Below, in pieces: positions 46,600 through 59,010 of a stretch of 64,000 nt of DNA. A model generated the notes under the pieces. It saw only the letters and a list, made by a program, of their open reading frames with translations. It was not told the DNA's origin and did not search any database. A program made the position numbers and the translations under genes. The stretch spans positions 1,736,001 to 1,800,000 of the forward strand of contig OX579639.1 in NCBI GenBank assembly GCA_951230915.1, given 5' to 3'. Numbering within the stretch: position 1 is the first letter of the stretch; the number at the start of each line of letters is the position of its first letter. The stretch comes from Antitrichia curtipendula (taxonomy: Eukaryota; Streptophyta; Bryopsida; Hypnales; Leucodontaceae).

Positions 46600-46965
46600 T
46601 TTAGCATTTTAACTCTTTTTTCTTCTTAGTTCTTGTTTTTTGTTTCTTCTTGTTTCTTCTTGTTTCTTCTTGTTTCTTTTTAATTCTTGCTTCTTGTTTC
46701 TTTTTGTTGCATCTTAACTCTTGTTTCTTGTTGTGTCTTAATTGTTGCTTCTTGTTTCTTTTTGTTGCATCTTAACTCTTGTTTCTTGTTGTGTCTTAAT
46801 TATTGCTTCTTGTTTCTTTTTGTTGCATCTTAACTCTTGTTTTTTGTTGTGTCTTAGTTGTTGCTTCTTGTTTCTTTTTGTTGTATCTTAACTCTTGTTT
46901 CTTATTGTGTCTTAGTTGTTGCATCTTAACTCTTGCTTGTTGTTATCTCTTAGAACTTGTCTATT
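46600..46965. repeat. 58-bp T-rich tandem repeat
   Basis: The unit ttgcttcttgtttctttttg...gtgtcttaat recurs at 46687, 46745, 46803 and 46861 with exact 58-bp spacing, within a longer ttctt-rich tract from about 46410. Leucine-rich open frames here are artefacts of the repeat. Confidence 0.88.
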
Positions 46966-47037
46966 TTTTCTTCTTATTTTCTCTATCACCATTCTTATTT
47001 TTCCTACCCTTGAGCTACATATTTTGTATTGTTGTAA

Positions 47038-47229
47038 CACTAGTAGAAAACGCAGGAATTTTGACAAAATTCTGTTGATTTGGACGTGTTGATCCGGTCA
47101 TTGTTTTGTTGATTTCAACAGAAATCTGTTAATTGTAACAGATTTCTGTTGAAATCAACAAAACAATGACCGTATCAACACGTCCAAATCAACAGAATTT
47201 TGTCAAAATTCCTATGTTTACTACTAGTG
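47038..47229. mobile_element. 192-bp CACTA-type palindromic MITE, copy 2
   Basis: CACTAGTAGAAAACGCAGG at the start and the near-inverse at the end are flanked by a perfect taa duplication (47035-47037, 47230-47232). The element is the same size as the copy at 17251-17442 and folds almost completely on itself around tctgttaattgtaacaga. Confidence 0.93.
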
Positions 47230-48920
47230 TAAGCCTTTGAAGGTTGAGCTTTGTTGTTCATTCACTAAAAATTAACCTCCCATTTCTTTAATTGTTTATG
47301 TAGACACCAAAAGTTGAAACAAAGTCATTAGAGGCTACTTGCAACCCAATAGAGTCATCTTCACATTATTGTAAGAAATATAGGCCTTATTGGATTTTGT
47401 GAATGATTCATTGTGGTATATATGTTTTGTATTGGTGACTAATAAATGTCAATGATGAGAGTTGCTTTCCTTCTTACATTCTTCTTTTCCAATATGATTA
47501 TCTCTTGTATATCTCTAAAATCATATGTATTCATTTTTAACTATATGGAGTCTTTTCCAAAATATGACTGCAATTAGTCATAAACTATCAATGACATCCA
47601 TATAAACTACCACATCAACCAAAATATGACTCATAAAAGTCATATTTCACATTAGTAAAATATGACTCACAAGAGTTGTAGATGAACTATTAGGATTTGT
47701 TTTTAAGGTTTTTTTGTGATTTGTTTGTCGTTTTTGAGAGTGATTTATATGTTTTTTGGTGTGTTTGTATTCAATTTGGTGATATTATATGTATTTTTGT
47801 CAATTTGGAATGTGATTTTTGGAGTTAGTTTTTGAGATGTCTAGTCCAAATAGGAATACGTGTCAAATTGTGATTGATGTGAGTCCTAGTTGGAAATTAG
47901 TTGGGTCAGTTTCTTTTTGAGATTCCAAGTTGGTGGTTACCAAGTCGGTTAGGTGTCTCTCTCAATTTGAATAACCGCCAAGGTTTGGCTGCCTATTTGG
48001 TCTGTGAATTTTGTCATTTTGTTTACCCAGTGTTGAGAGTGAGTCCGCTGCGAGTCCCAGCCCTAAGTTGGCTGCGTATTTGATTTCTTTGGTGTGTCGT
48101 TGTAATCAAGCAGGTGCTTGGTTTTTATGTTTGCATGAATGCATGTTGGTATGAATGATGAAATCAAGTATGACGTGTGTTTCCCAGTAGGGAGTTGTGT
48201 CTGTGATCTAAGGTTGGATAGTGTCTGTGTAAGTCCTATTTGGGAGTTGCAGATAAAAGCTATCCTGGTGTTTCTCGTGGAGAGAAGTAAAAGAAACTTG
48301 ATTTGGAGTTAATTTGTTGAAGGTTAAAGTTTATTATGCGAGTATAATTAATTGCCAAGTTGAAAATGGATGTTGAGATGAAAATTAAGTCCCAATTGGA
48401 AATCCGAAGAAAGGACTTAGAGACAAATAGAATTATAGTGAAAATAGGAATATTGAGAATTTAAAGCTGTGAGCTTAATTATGTATAAGCAGTGGTTTGA
48501 TCACCAACTTGGATTAATATGAGGAGATTTCATATACAGTTGGTGTTGTGGGTGTGAGTGAATTATGCAATGTCGTTGTAGATTGAGTGATTATGGATTT
48601 TCCAAATTGGATCATAGTCTTCTATTTTGGGATTGTATTTCCTATTTTAGGAATTAGTCCCATTAGCATTGATTTCCTACTTGACCGTCTCCCTTGGAAC
48701 AAACTTATTATACTAATAGGGTAATTTCCGAATAGGTCATTCTTCTTCTTCAACAAGAGTCATATTCCACATCTACAAAAAATATGATTGTACAAAGCCA
48801 TATGCCACATTAGCCAAAATATGACTAACTGCAATCATATTCCACGTCAGCCAAAATATGACTAACCGCAGTCATATTCCACGTCAGCCAAAAAAATGAC
48901 TACATGGAATCACATGCCAC
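47230..48920. other. Non-coding interior of the CACTA host element
   Basis: AT-rich, mostly T-rich sequence with scattered aatatgac motifs and no supported frame. The stretch 48770-48910 contains three or four near-repeats of ccacgtcagccaaaatatgact. Confidence 0.55.
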
Positions 48921-50005
48921 CACTAGAAGAAAAGCACATTTTTGCTGGCGTTTAGCAACAAACGCGTCGTGTTTTTTCAAACGTTAAATGTTCCAAAAGA
49001 CATGTACGTGTTTTGTAGAAAACGTGTACATGTTTTGCAGAAAATGCAACCATGTCACTATGGACGGCTATGTTTGTGACAATGTCAACTGGGACATGGC
49101 CATGTTTTCATAAAACGTCACATACAACATAAACTGCCATGTCAGCAAGTAGATTTAGAGAAGGGCAGCCACGTGGCATATTTTGAAAAAAAATAAATGG
49201 ATGGATGGATGGACGTCGAGTTGGACGTTGAGCTGGACATCTCAAACAACGTAGGCTAATTATTCCATATTGTTTGTCTCATAATGGACAAAATTTTAGC
49301 AAAGGGCAGCCACGTGGCATATTTTGAAAAAAAAAGAAATGATGGATGCATGGACGTCGGGTTGGACGTTTGAAACAACGTGTTGGATGTTGAGCTAGAC
49401 GTCTCAAACAACGTGGGCTATTTATCCCATATCGTTTGTCGCACCAGGGACAAAGAATGGGTATAAATATGACCCTTAAAATGTTCATTTTTATGTAATT
49501 TTTCCATCAAAATAAAATTGATGGAAATGGTAAGTTTGTTTACTTCTTGGTGAATTCTACATTTTTTTTGTTGCTTACTTTTATTTTTTAATTTATGTTA
49601 ACTAATTATTTTAAAAAAAAATAGGTGGGATGAAAAGAAATGGATGGATGAAAATATAGGCTGGATGAAAAACATCAGATTCTCTGACCTCCACGCCATC
49701 CACCACATCAGATGCGGCCAAGTAAAAAAAAAAGATTACGTGGCAGTGCCCATCCGAGTGGCGCCTCCCTGGCACTCAAGTGCCCTCCACGTGTCGACCT
49801 CTGAGGACCTCAGTAGACATTGTTGTCACCCACGTTTTTGGAAAAATGAGTACAAAAGTGATGCGTTCTTCTAGATTTTCACATGTTTTTACCCCGTCTA
49901 ATCAAACGGATTTTAAGAGACGTCAACACTGATCAATTTCGTGTCACACACAACGCATACTCGCGTTGTTTTGGACATTTTGAAAAAGTCAGTTTTCTTC
50001 TAGTG
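48921..50005. mobile_element. Non-autonomous CACTA element (1085 bp)
   Basis: Perfect 13-bp inverted ends (CACTAGAAGAAAA; TTTTCTTCTAGTG ending at 50005) have a 3-bp duplication cac (48918-48920, 50006-50008). A block of about 145 bp (gggcagccacgtggcatattttgaaa ... ggacgtt ... caaacaacgt) is tandemly duplicated at about 49160-49300 and 49301-49450. There is no coding frame. Confidence 0.92.
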
Positions 50006-50141
50006 CACGTAGGATTTATTTTTGTTTGCCCGGGCAAAGTCTCCAAATAAAGTCAAGCCCTCAAAGATAGTCAAAGTATACGCTTTATTGGCAAAATACG
50101 GCTAATTATGGATAATTATACCCTCCAAAAAATATGACTGC

Positions 50142-53100
50142 TGTCACAACACGGAAAACCAATTTCCGTATAAATAGGGTAGAATAGATGGAATAGATAG
50201 AAATTTTTAAATTTATTTTGGTTAAGAAATGGTAGTTGTCTTCCGGAAGAGCTTACGTTTAGAATAAGCCTTCATCCGGAAACTAGTTTCCGATCCGGCC
50301 AGGTTAGGGTTTCCGGAAATGAACCGGAGTGCCGCTACCTACGGACTAGGGATCCGGCCTACAAGGCTAGGGGACGCGCCTCGGGAACGGAAACCTAATC
50401 CAGTTCCAATCCGAGAACTGGAGGCGCTATTTTTGCTACTTAAGGACCACCACCCACCTTTCTCTCTTCATCTTTTGAGTTTCCAAACTCGTCCGTGCGT
50501 AGCTGGTTGAGTGAAAGTCTGGTGAGAGTGCGATTATGGATAGAGAGAGGTGAGACCGGATTAGGGTTTGCTTTGTCGGTGCAGCGATGGCGGAAACTAG
50601 TGCGCTGCGATCTGCGAAGCTGTCGGTAGTTGCCCGGATGGTGAGTCCGTCCATACTGACAAACCCCACCGCTTGGCAGGAGTTGGAGCAGGACCTCCAG
50701 AGATTAGGGTGTGCCGGATTGATCGACCGGCCGTGGAATCTGAGAGGGGAGGAATTGATCTAGGAACTGATCAACGGGACTTCGAACCAGTACGAGCTGA
50801 CGGTGCGAGGACAGCCCAAGGGGTGGACGGAGGACGTGTGGGCGGAAGTCTACTTGTTCCGGAAATTTGGAGACGGATTCGCCTCTCAGGCGAATAAGTA
50901 CGCCATCGGGAAGTTCCGGAACCCTCCTCACGCGAAGGAAGGGTACGCGATCAGCGACTGTGTGGACGAGCGCCACAAGAGGGTGTTGAATTTCCTCATC
51001 CCAATACTATATCCGGAAAAACCTACCCGGGTTACAGTGACGATGGCCAACACCATTTTCGGAGCGATGGAGGAGAGAGTGGTGCACTGGGGACGCATCA
51101 TAGCACATGTGGTGTTGAAGCTTGCGGATCATATATCCAAGAGCCGGTATAGCCCAATCAGCCCTTACCTCTTCCATATCTACCACCACGGGGACGTATT
51201 GACATTGGATGAGATGCTGGTGTACAACACCGGATTGGAGTTGGTCAAGTATGACCTTACGGATGAGCTGGAGAAGGACGAGTCGATGCCTAAGGAGGAA
51301 GAAGATCCAGAAGAAAGAGCCTTGGAGCGGAAGAAGCCCAGGCGGAAGTCGACGGATCCGGGTTCACGGGGGAAGCAACCTGAGACAGAACCACGGGAAC
51401 CAAGCCCAGTTCCGGAAGAGGAGAAGCCACCTCTTAGAGAATTCTTCGACATCGGATTTGATTGGATGCATTAGGCCCGGAACCTACACCACAAGGCCAT
51501 CCAGTTCATGGAGGAGGTGGCGACGAAGCTAAACGTGCCACCCGCGGAGATCATTGAGGAAATTAGGCGGAGGCCGGATTTGGAAGTCATCCGTCAAAAG
51601 GATGAACAAATCCGGAATTTGGAGAGGAGCCGGGAGGAGGCGGAAAGCCGGAGGAACTGGGCACAAAGAGCGTGCGAGGCGGCACAGAGGAATGAGAGGG
51701 ACGCCATGTAGATGGGCCGGAACCTTCAAGCCCTGATCGAACAACCGGCGGAGGTTGTGAACAAGGCGAGACTCTATGACACCCAATTGGTAGCAGGGGG
51801 ACACGTGGCCGGATCCAAGGTCGTAATGATCCTTATGGATTTCGAGGCCCGGATGCAGAAGGTACTCCAAGAGATGCAGACTCTGGTGGCACGAGTCGAT
51901 CCGGATAGGGCGATGGACTTCTCGACTTTTCCGAAAGCAGATCTCACCACCAATCCGTATTTCCAGACTCCGCCAAAACCAGTCGTGGGGATTCCGGTCC
52001 TATCGCAACCAGGAGGGTTACAGTCTCTCTTGAAGCCATTTGTGCAGCGCGAATGGTTGGCTCAAAGAACATACTCTCCGGGCCAGAGTCAAAGGGAGGG
52101 GCAGAGCATTCCGGAACAGGGCGGAGCTTCCACGCCGGCTTAGACTCAGTCACCGGAAGAAGGGATGCAGATCCGGGGTAATCTGCTCAATCGGATTGGA
52201 GCAGTGGAGAATCCGGCCAAGTCGCATCCGGACGACTTTGTCCACATGCAGGAGGAGACTCCAGCGGAGCCATAGTCCCCAAAGCCTGTCAACAAACCGA
52301 TCAACTTGGGTTCACCAATCCGGGAGATGGAGATTCTCGAATCCGAGAAGGAAGACTTCAAGACGGAATCCGTGATGGAGTAGGATGAAGAAGAGGATTC
52401 ACCGCCGAAGAAGCGGAAGATCTAGACGCGAGCGGCCGGAAAACTCACACCACTACCGAAGACTAGGGCGAAGATATCTCTAGTTCAGTCGGGAAGCAGC
52501 TCGAAGAAGCTGAAGAAAGTAGGGTTTAGAAGTTAGATTTAGACTTTAGGGTTTTCCGGAACGGATTTTCCGTATGTGGGCCCGTTTCCGAAATTTTAGG
52601 GATAACTTACATTAGCATTCCGGATATCTCGGATGTTTCTGTGGTTGGTTAGCTTGATTTTTGGTTGTCTTTTTCCCTTTTTGTTTTAGTTTTAATGGTG
52701 AGCAGGTCTGTTGCTCATTCATTCCATCCTTATGCAATTTTAGTTTTTCATTTCATCTTCCTTACTTTGATCCAAGCCACTTAGTGGACTGTCCATGTTC
52801 TAAGTACTCTTTAAGGACTTGAGTGGTGTGTTTGTGTGCTTTGTGAGTTGTGAGGAACCAGGAAGGAGGAATCCGGATTCATGGCTGTTTTGATTTAGAT
52901 CTTAGAAGAAGATCCTTGAAGGAATTAGATCGGATTTGTGGGACTTGTGCATTTAGGATCTTTAAATTACTAGAACGGTAATCCGATTGGAGTGAAGAGG
53001 GTGAGGTTCCGGAACTATTCTTAGTTCCGTGCGGAATTAAGTGGCCGCCAAGGGGAATACCCCCACTTACCGGAAGATCTGCCAACTGCAGCACCAACTA

Positions 53101-53610
53101 TTTTTTCGTAGATTTTCTCTTGTGTCTATATCGGATGATCGTGTATCTGTCGTTGTAGTGGAGAGGGGGAACCGGATTCTGTGTGACCTGCTTCCCGGAT
53201 AGGCCATCCGGAAAGCCGTGAGGAGACGGGAACCTACTTCATAGCAACATTTAGATCTGTCGAGTGTCTTGGATTGTTTTGTAGGTGTTAGAGTGGGTGA
53301 CTGATAAGAGGTGGAGTCCCTGCCCCTTTAAAGAGTAAAAGCGGACCCCCTGAAGGTAAAACATGGGTATAACAAACCGAAGAGTGATTGTATCCGGATT
53401 CCGGAAAAGGACGGATCCGGATTAGAAACCGGAAAGAAGTAAGTTCCGAAAGAGGGAAATAGAAGTTTTGGATTCCCTTGGGGTGTTTGAGAGATAATCC
53501 GATTAAATCCAAATTCATAACAACATAGTAGAGTCCCTGGGACGATAACTCGTGTCATCTAACTACAATTGTGTGTTAAAGGTGCTTACACCTAGATTAC
53601 ACGTACGACA
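50142..53610 (+). mobile_element. TGT element (about 3469 bp), diverged copy
   Basis: It begins TGTCACAACACGGAAA at 50142, like the copy ending at 4470, and is assigned to end ...ACACGTACGACA at 53610. The flanks actgc (50137-50141) and actac (53611-53615) are an imperfect 5-bp duplication, and the CACTA host motif aatatgact resumes on both sides. The right end is less certain than in the 18370-21767 copy because its last about 40 bases differ. Confidence 0.65.
50587..52536 (+). pseudogene. TGT-element acidic coiled-coil gene with seven amber stops
   Basis: A single frame of 650 codons runs from MAETSALRSAK (50587) to the final TAG at 52534. It is broken by TAG at 50761, 51472, 51709, 52141, 52273, 52381 and 52423, with no frameshift. 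Four of these sites have CAG in the copy at 2204-4025. The domains are the same as in the other copies: an N-terminal globular domain (DLQRLGCAGLIDRPW, GYAISDCVDERHKR, TIFGAMEERVVHWGR), acidic and basic linkers, a coiled coil (DEQIRNLERSREEAESRR), and a C-terminal tail ending with basic residues (KKLKKVGFRS), absent from the truncated copy. The function is unknown. Confidence 0.75.
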
Positions 53611-54278
53611 ACTACTAATATGACTGATGTCCAAAGCGACTCGTCGGTAATGACTTATGTCAGTCATGTTGCAGTCATCAGGGTTGACGAATTGGAACGT
53701 CCGGGGGCAAATCACGTCCAAATAACGGACGTCCGGTCGAAGCGTCCGCGGACGCTGTTGCAGACGCAGCGGACGTAGTGGCCACCGTCCGATGGACGGA
53801 GACCACCGGACAAGCGGACGGTTTGGGTGGACGGTTTTTCGGACAGGCGGACGGGCGGTCAGGCAGCCGCGCGGACCGGCCAGTGGCGCAACAAGGCAAA
53901 CGGCCGACGGGAAATTCGACTCGGACGATTTGATCGTCCGATCAAGTGGACGGTCAGATTGTCCAATCGATCGGACGGTCAGATCGTGCGATCGATCGGA
54001 TGATCCGACCGCCCGATCCAGCGGACAGTAGGTTGGTCTGATCAATCGGATGACCGTGTTCGCTTCGGGAGGTTTGAGAGGGCGTCCGCCGGAGGACCTA
54101 CTTTAGGTTTGGTTGCGGACGGGTTTGAAGGCGAACGGCCCTTCCATTCTTCCCCACTTCTTCTCTCCATTAGAGGTGAAACCCGTGTCGGAAGTGGCAA
54201 CTATTGCTTCATTGTGCTAGTTGCTCCTATACGGGTGGAGAGTGAGGTCAATTATTTTGATATCACTTGTCGTCAGTC

Positions 54279-57200
54279 ATGACGGTGAAAGGTACGAGCG
54301 AGGATGACTTCAAGAGGTGGCAATCGCGGGAAGACAAAATCAACGGGGGCTTCCCACGAGCTTCACAGGGACATTTTAGATGATCCAAATATCAAAGCGG
54401 AGAGCGAATGGAAGAAGGAGGAAGAAAATTATTAGACCTCCAAAATGTGCAAAAAATATGTGAAAATGTATCACATCGACAAGTTGTGGCCTCGTGAGTT
54501 CTACATTATTCACACACGAGGTTTCTGTTGCAGGCCATCGAATTGCAAGGATGGACATTTTGTCCATCGATCACTTGAGGTTTGGCGGGCCCTCTTTGGG
54601 GACAAATCAATGAGTAAGGGATACATAAACTACAGCGTGGCCTCTATGGTGTATGCTGAGTTCATATTGGCTCGGAAGGTGGACTGGAGCACATATCCAA
54701 CGACAACTGCGGCTCCACTTTTGCTTAGAAAAGGGCAAAAAGATATTCCCGATTTGTATGATCCAAAGGCAATCTAAGTGAGGCACCAAAATCACAGAAG
54801 CGACAAAAACATAGTATAATGCAATATAAAAAAAAGATCATGGAGGGGGCAAATATTGGAGTACATTTGGATTCTACAAAGATTCCAACTACAATGTCAA
54901 ATGCCACGGTGGAAGGTGTTGACGGAGAGGTGTTTTTAATTCCTCGGGCGGATTGGATATGTACACGCAATTTTACATCCGTGGATGAACAAAGTGGTGC
55001 TCCAAGTTTGCAGCCCATTTTTGAAGAATCGGTGGCTCTGTCTGCACCACAAAAACGTCGGGAAGAGGTTCGTCCCGAACAAATGGCAAGGGCCATTGCA
55101 TCAATTGATAATATCATAGAGAGCGATGCTATGAATTTTATGACACAAGTACCTTGCAATCAAGACTTGCCAACTACATCGAGCCCTGTATTGAGCCCCG
55201 TATTGAGCCCCGTATTGGGCCCTGTACCAAGCCCTATGTTAGGCCCCGTATCGAACCCAAGAGTTGAAGGGCAGATGTTGCCAAAAAATGGAAAGCAACT
55301 CGATGGCATGGCGCAAAATGTGTCCATTGATCACAATCCATTGGATAAGAGCTATTTGCATTTGTCAATTCAAAATACGGCACTATTGGAGGATCTTCGT
55401 TATTTGCCAATGGCGAGTGAATTGGAAAGCTTGTTGGAAGTTTCTTATTTGTTTAGGGCACATCAAGAAGACATCTCTCTTCAACCAAACCAAGTAATCG
55501 AGACAAATGAGGCCGGTCCTAGACTCCTAGTAACCCCGCAAACGAGGCGGGCTTGACTGAAACCGCAAACGAGGTTGGACCGAGTAATCCCTTCGCCGAA
55601 TACAGTGATGAATGGCCCAATTTTGTGGTCACCTCAAAAAGATTGTTGGTTACAGCTAAATTTGTAGCTAGCATTGCTCCCAAACTTATGGAAGTTGCTC
55701 AGGAATTCACCAAATCCGGGCCCGAGTTGGTGTTTGGTGACTTGTCTTTTTCGGATTTCGTCACGTCTTTGAAACCATTATTGGAGGAGCGGATCGAAAA
55801 TAATTTCAAGCTGCACATCTTGACTGAAGAGAATGTAAAATACAAAGCCTTGAAGGTAGAGCACGAGAAATTGAAAGAAAAGCACAAGCAATTGATTGGT
55901 GCATTTAAAGGAGTATGCGCTAATTATGAAAGATTTTCGAACGCACATGATCACCGATATGATGCTCTAGTTTCTCAAAGGGAATTTATCAAGAAATTGG
56001 AGTAAGAAATTGTAGTGCTCAAGCAAAAGAATTTCAAGGATGGGGGATGTGTTCTTCTAAAGACCGGCGGAGCCGTGCGTATAGAAGCGGTTGAGGAAAA
56101 CAACCAAAAGGAAGTAATATCCAAAACTGCCATGGATAATCCTCCTCCCACATTCCAAGACGCGTCCATGCAAACGGAAGGTTGTGAGTTTGAAGAAGTG
56201 AAGCATGAATTAGAGTCGGTAACCCAACAAAACATCTATTTGGAGGCAAAATATCAGAAAATGATGCAAGTAGTGGAGCTAGATAAATGCTTGCCAAAGA
56301 GCAGTTCCGACACTCGTTGGTTGACGTGGGTTCAAAAACTACAAGACAAACCGTCTGTAGTAACCCGAGCAATGAAGGGGCTTCTCAAATTAGCCATGAA
56401 GTCGAAAGAGCAATGCAATGCCATTTCCTCCGACCTCCTATCTATTAGAAGGATGTTTGAGGTACATCATAGGGGTTCAATTGACGTCACATATTGGGGG
56501 GACATGGAGGCAATGTTTGAGCGATTGAATGACGCGCAGAAGATTGCGTCAAAGTCCATCAATTGGACCTTGGAACGAGAAGAAGGTTGGGCCCCTTACA
56601 ACACGCATTCAGCGCACATCAAAGAGGCGGACAAGATAGTAGTGCATGGTGAAAGTTCAAATACGGAACTATTGGAGGGTAAATGCAGCCTTTGTCTAAA
56701 TCATTTTGGTCCCGAGGGTGCCTTAATCATGGGCCAATGTCGCCACACTTTCCATATCACGTGTATGGTGAAAGTATCCCTCGTTCCTTTGATTTGTCCC
56801 GAGTGTCGGTCTCCTTTGAACCCTAGGTTTTACGAAATGGTTGGACAAGAGGAGAGCATGCCCCCTAGCCACGAACACAATCGATGGACCCTTCCACTTG
56901 ACCAAAAGCCATTTCTATTCCAAAATTACATTCATTGGGGGCGATCTTTAATTTGGAATTCTCAAAAACTCATGCATGATGTTTGTGAGAACTACAATGA
57001 CAAATTGGATGACTTTGACTGGATGACGCGCAATAGAGAGGTGGAGTTGCGGGCCAGGGGTATTGAAGACTTGGAGGCTTGAGAATTGTTTTGTCGTAGC
57101 ATGGGGGGGCACTAGAGCATCTTACATCAAAAGTTCTTCTAATTTCCTGGAAAAAAAGTGTGGAAAGGAGAAGATGGCGTCTAGATAGAAGTGCAACCAT

Positions 57201-57739
57201 TCCAAAAGTTCAATGAGCAGTACGGAACATACAATCACAACTTAATAGGGAGGGCCCTCTTCTTATCAAAATTGGAAGAAGCTGCGCAAGTTCGTGCTGC
57301 TTTTAATGTAGATGGGCTATCAAACACAGAATATGCACTTGTGGAGGTGGCAAGTGCATATGATAAGAAGATCACCGACATTATAACAACGTGGAGGACT
57401 TTTCTACATGGCACAGGGCAAGCAATCTCGTTGACCCCTCGAGATGATGACAAACCGGTAAATGCTATGATAGAAAAGATTTATTCGGCTTTGAGAGCGT
57501 TAAAGGCACAGGAAGTAGATTTGTCTCCCACAAGGAAAAATAAACGGAAGATGGAAGACGAAGATGACTACTCTCTAGAAACCAAACGACAATTCATTGC
57601 CGTGGACATAGAAGTCCGATCAGGAGGGGGCACAGCCTTCGGGTCGGGTGGTCTTCAAACTCGTAGAGCAAGTCAAAGACTTAAGGAACAAGAGGGTGCC
57701 TCTCATATTTTCGCAAACGGTAGCGATGATGCAAAATAG
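54279..57739 (+). pseudogene. Hx gene 1 (RING-H2 protein), fuller copy, decayed
   Basis: The start Met (54279) matches the second Met of copy A. Compared with copy A there is an extra stretch of about 40 bp near 54310, a TAG in the ENY-TSK region, a frameshift near 54775 and a TAA at 56003-56005. Beyond the point where copy A is cut, the frame shows helical/coiled regions. It then has a RING-H2 finger (CSLC...CRHTFHITC...CPEC, about 56690-56812), the signature of E3 ubiquitin ligases, followed by QNYIHWGRSLIW and a short C-terminus to 57082. A further frame (57191-57739, acidic/basic, ending GSDDAK) may be a 3' exon. It lies upstream of the transposase gene on the same strand. An element-encoded ubiquitin ligase is an inference. 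Confidence 0.6.
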
Positions 57740-57794
57740 TGTTTGTATTAGGGGTTAACCAATGAAATTTATTTTGTACTTATTTGAATCCCAT

Positions 57795-58256
57795 CAGGGT
57801 TGTCTATCCGGACGTGACGTGGGGTGTTCACGTCCGGATGTCCGTCGGCGTCAGTCCGGACGTGTCCTGACGCGTCAGAATTGCGTCAGGATCAAAAACA
57901 AAATTTTTTTTTTTTTTTTTTCAAGGACGGCCTGTCCGTCGACCTGGACGGACCGTCTGTCTACAGGGACGGACCAGCCGTCCACAAAAATTTTTTTTTT
58001 TTTTTTTTTTTTTTTCGTGGACGGCCTGTCCGTCGACCTGGACGGACCGTCTGTCCACAGGGACGGACCAGCCGTCCACAAAAAATTTTTTTTTTTTTTT
58101 TTTTTTTTTCGTGGACGGCCTGTCCGTCGACCTGGACGGACCAGCCGTCCACAGGACGGACAGACTGTCCACAAAAAAAAAAAAATTTATTTTATTTTTC
58201 CTGGATTTTGACGGACGCCGGGGTTGAATCCTGACGGACTGACAGGGACAACCCCG
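57795..58256. mobile_element. Small non-autonomous hAT MITE with 94-bp repeats
   Basis: The end CAGGGTTGTC and the inverse of CGGGGTTGTC are flanked by the 8-bp duplication aatcccat (57787-57794, 58257-58264). Inside are three units of about 94 bp (ggacggcctgtccgtcgacctgg anchor at 57925, 58019 and 58113). Each is GC-rich and self-complementary (gtggacggc...gccgtccac) and is separated by long T runs. There is no gene; frames through it are artefacts. Confidence 0.8.
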
Positions 58257-59010
58257 AATCCCATGAGGATTCAATATTAATAATGCACAACACTCATGGT
58301 ATGTCATGAGTTGCTTTTAATTAATGTATAAATATTTATGCAATACAAATATGTTTGGATTTGTTTTTTCATCATAAGAAATTTTGCCTTATTTATTTTG
58401 TCAAATATGTTTACTTTGCGTACCTATTGCAGAAGATCATACCTAATGTACATTTGTACAAGATCATTTGATGTTATTGTTATGTTATTTTCTATAACAC
58501 CGTGCCTACAAATCACCCATTTTCATTTGCACATACATTTCTATTTGCGTAATCCACTTGTCCGCTTGTCTACACACTTCAAACATCTTACCGAAATTGT
58601 AAAAACCGCCTGTCCGCCCGACAAGTTTTAAGTCCGCCCGCCCGCCCGTCCGCCACCCACCGCCTGCTGCCACCCATCCGCTGTTCCGACGGCCCAACTG
58701 GCCGTGTGCCATCCGCCTGACCGTTGTGAGAGGATTTTTTTTTTTCCATATTCAACGGTCACAAACAGATGGAGACTATAAGAGTCCTGAAATTGACATT
58801 TACAAGCACTCCTAAGAAACTGAATGCTAAGATTTCCAAGGGCTAGGCGCTGCAATTTTTTGTGTCCCTTGCTTGGTAATGCATAGTTTTGTGGAAAGAG
58901 GGGCCTTGTTTTCCAAGGCTTTGTGCATAAACATTTGAACAATTTTATCCAATTGTTATCATTACGTTCTAAATTTCTGATTTCAATATACAGAGCCTAA
59001 AACAACCACC
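58257..59010. other. Spacer and leader between gene 1 and the Hx transposase
   Basis: AT-rich sequence to about 58550 is followed by a GTCCG/CCGCC-rich stretch (58555-58725). A leader strongly conserved with 4500-4786 then follows (tccatattcaacggtca, ccaagggctagg, cagagcctaaaacaaccacc just before the ATG). The conserved leader probably contains the promoter and 5' UTR of the transposase gene. Confidence 0.55.

Noticed and set aside
46375..47078. Leucine/phenylalanine-rich frames resembling membrane proteins
   Set aside because: They are translations of a TTCTT-rich 58-bp tandem repeat.
57762..58307. Several frames rich in Phe or Lys with repeated RPGRT-like text
   Set aside because: They run through T runs and 94-bp repeats of the small hAT MITE.
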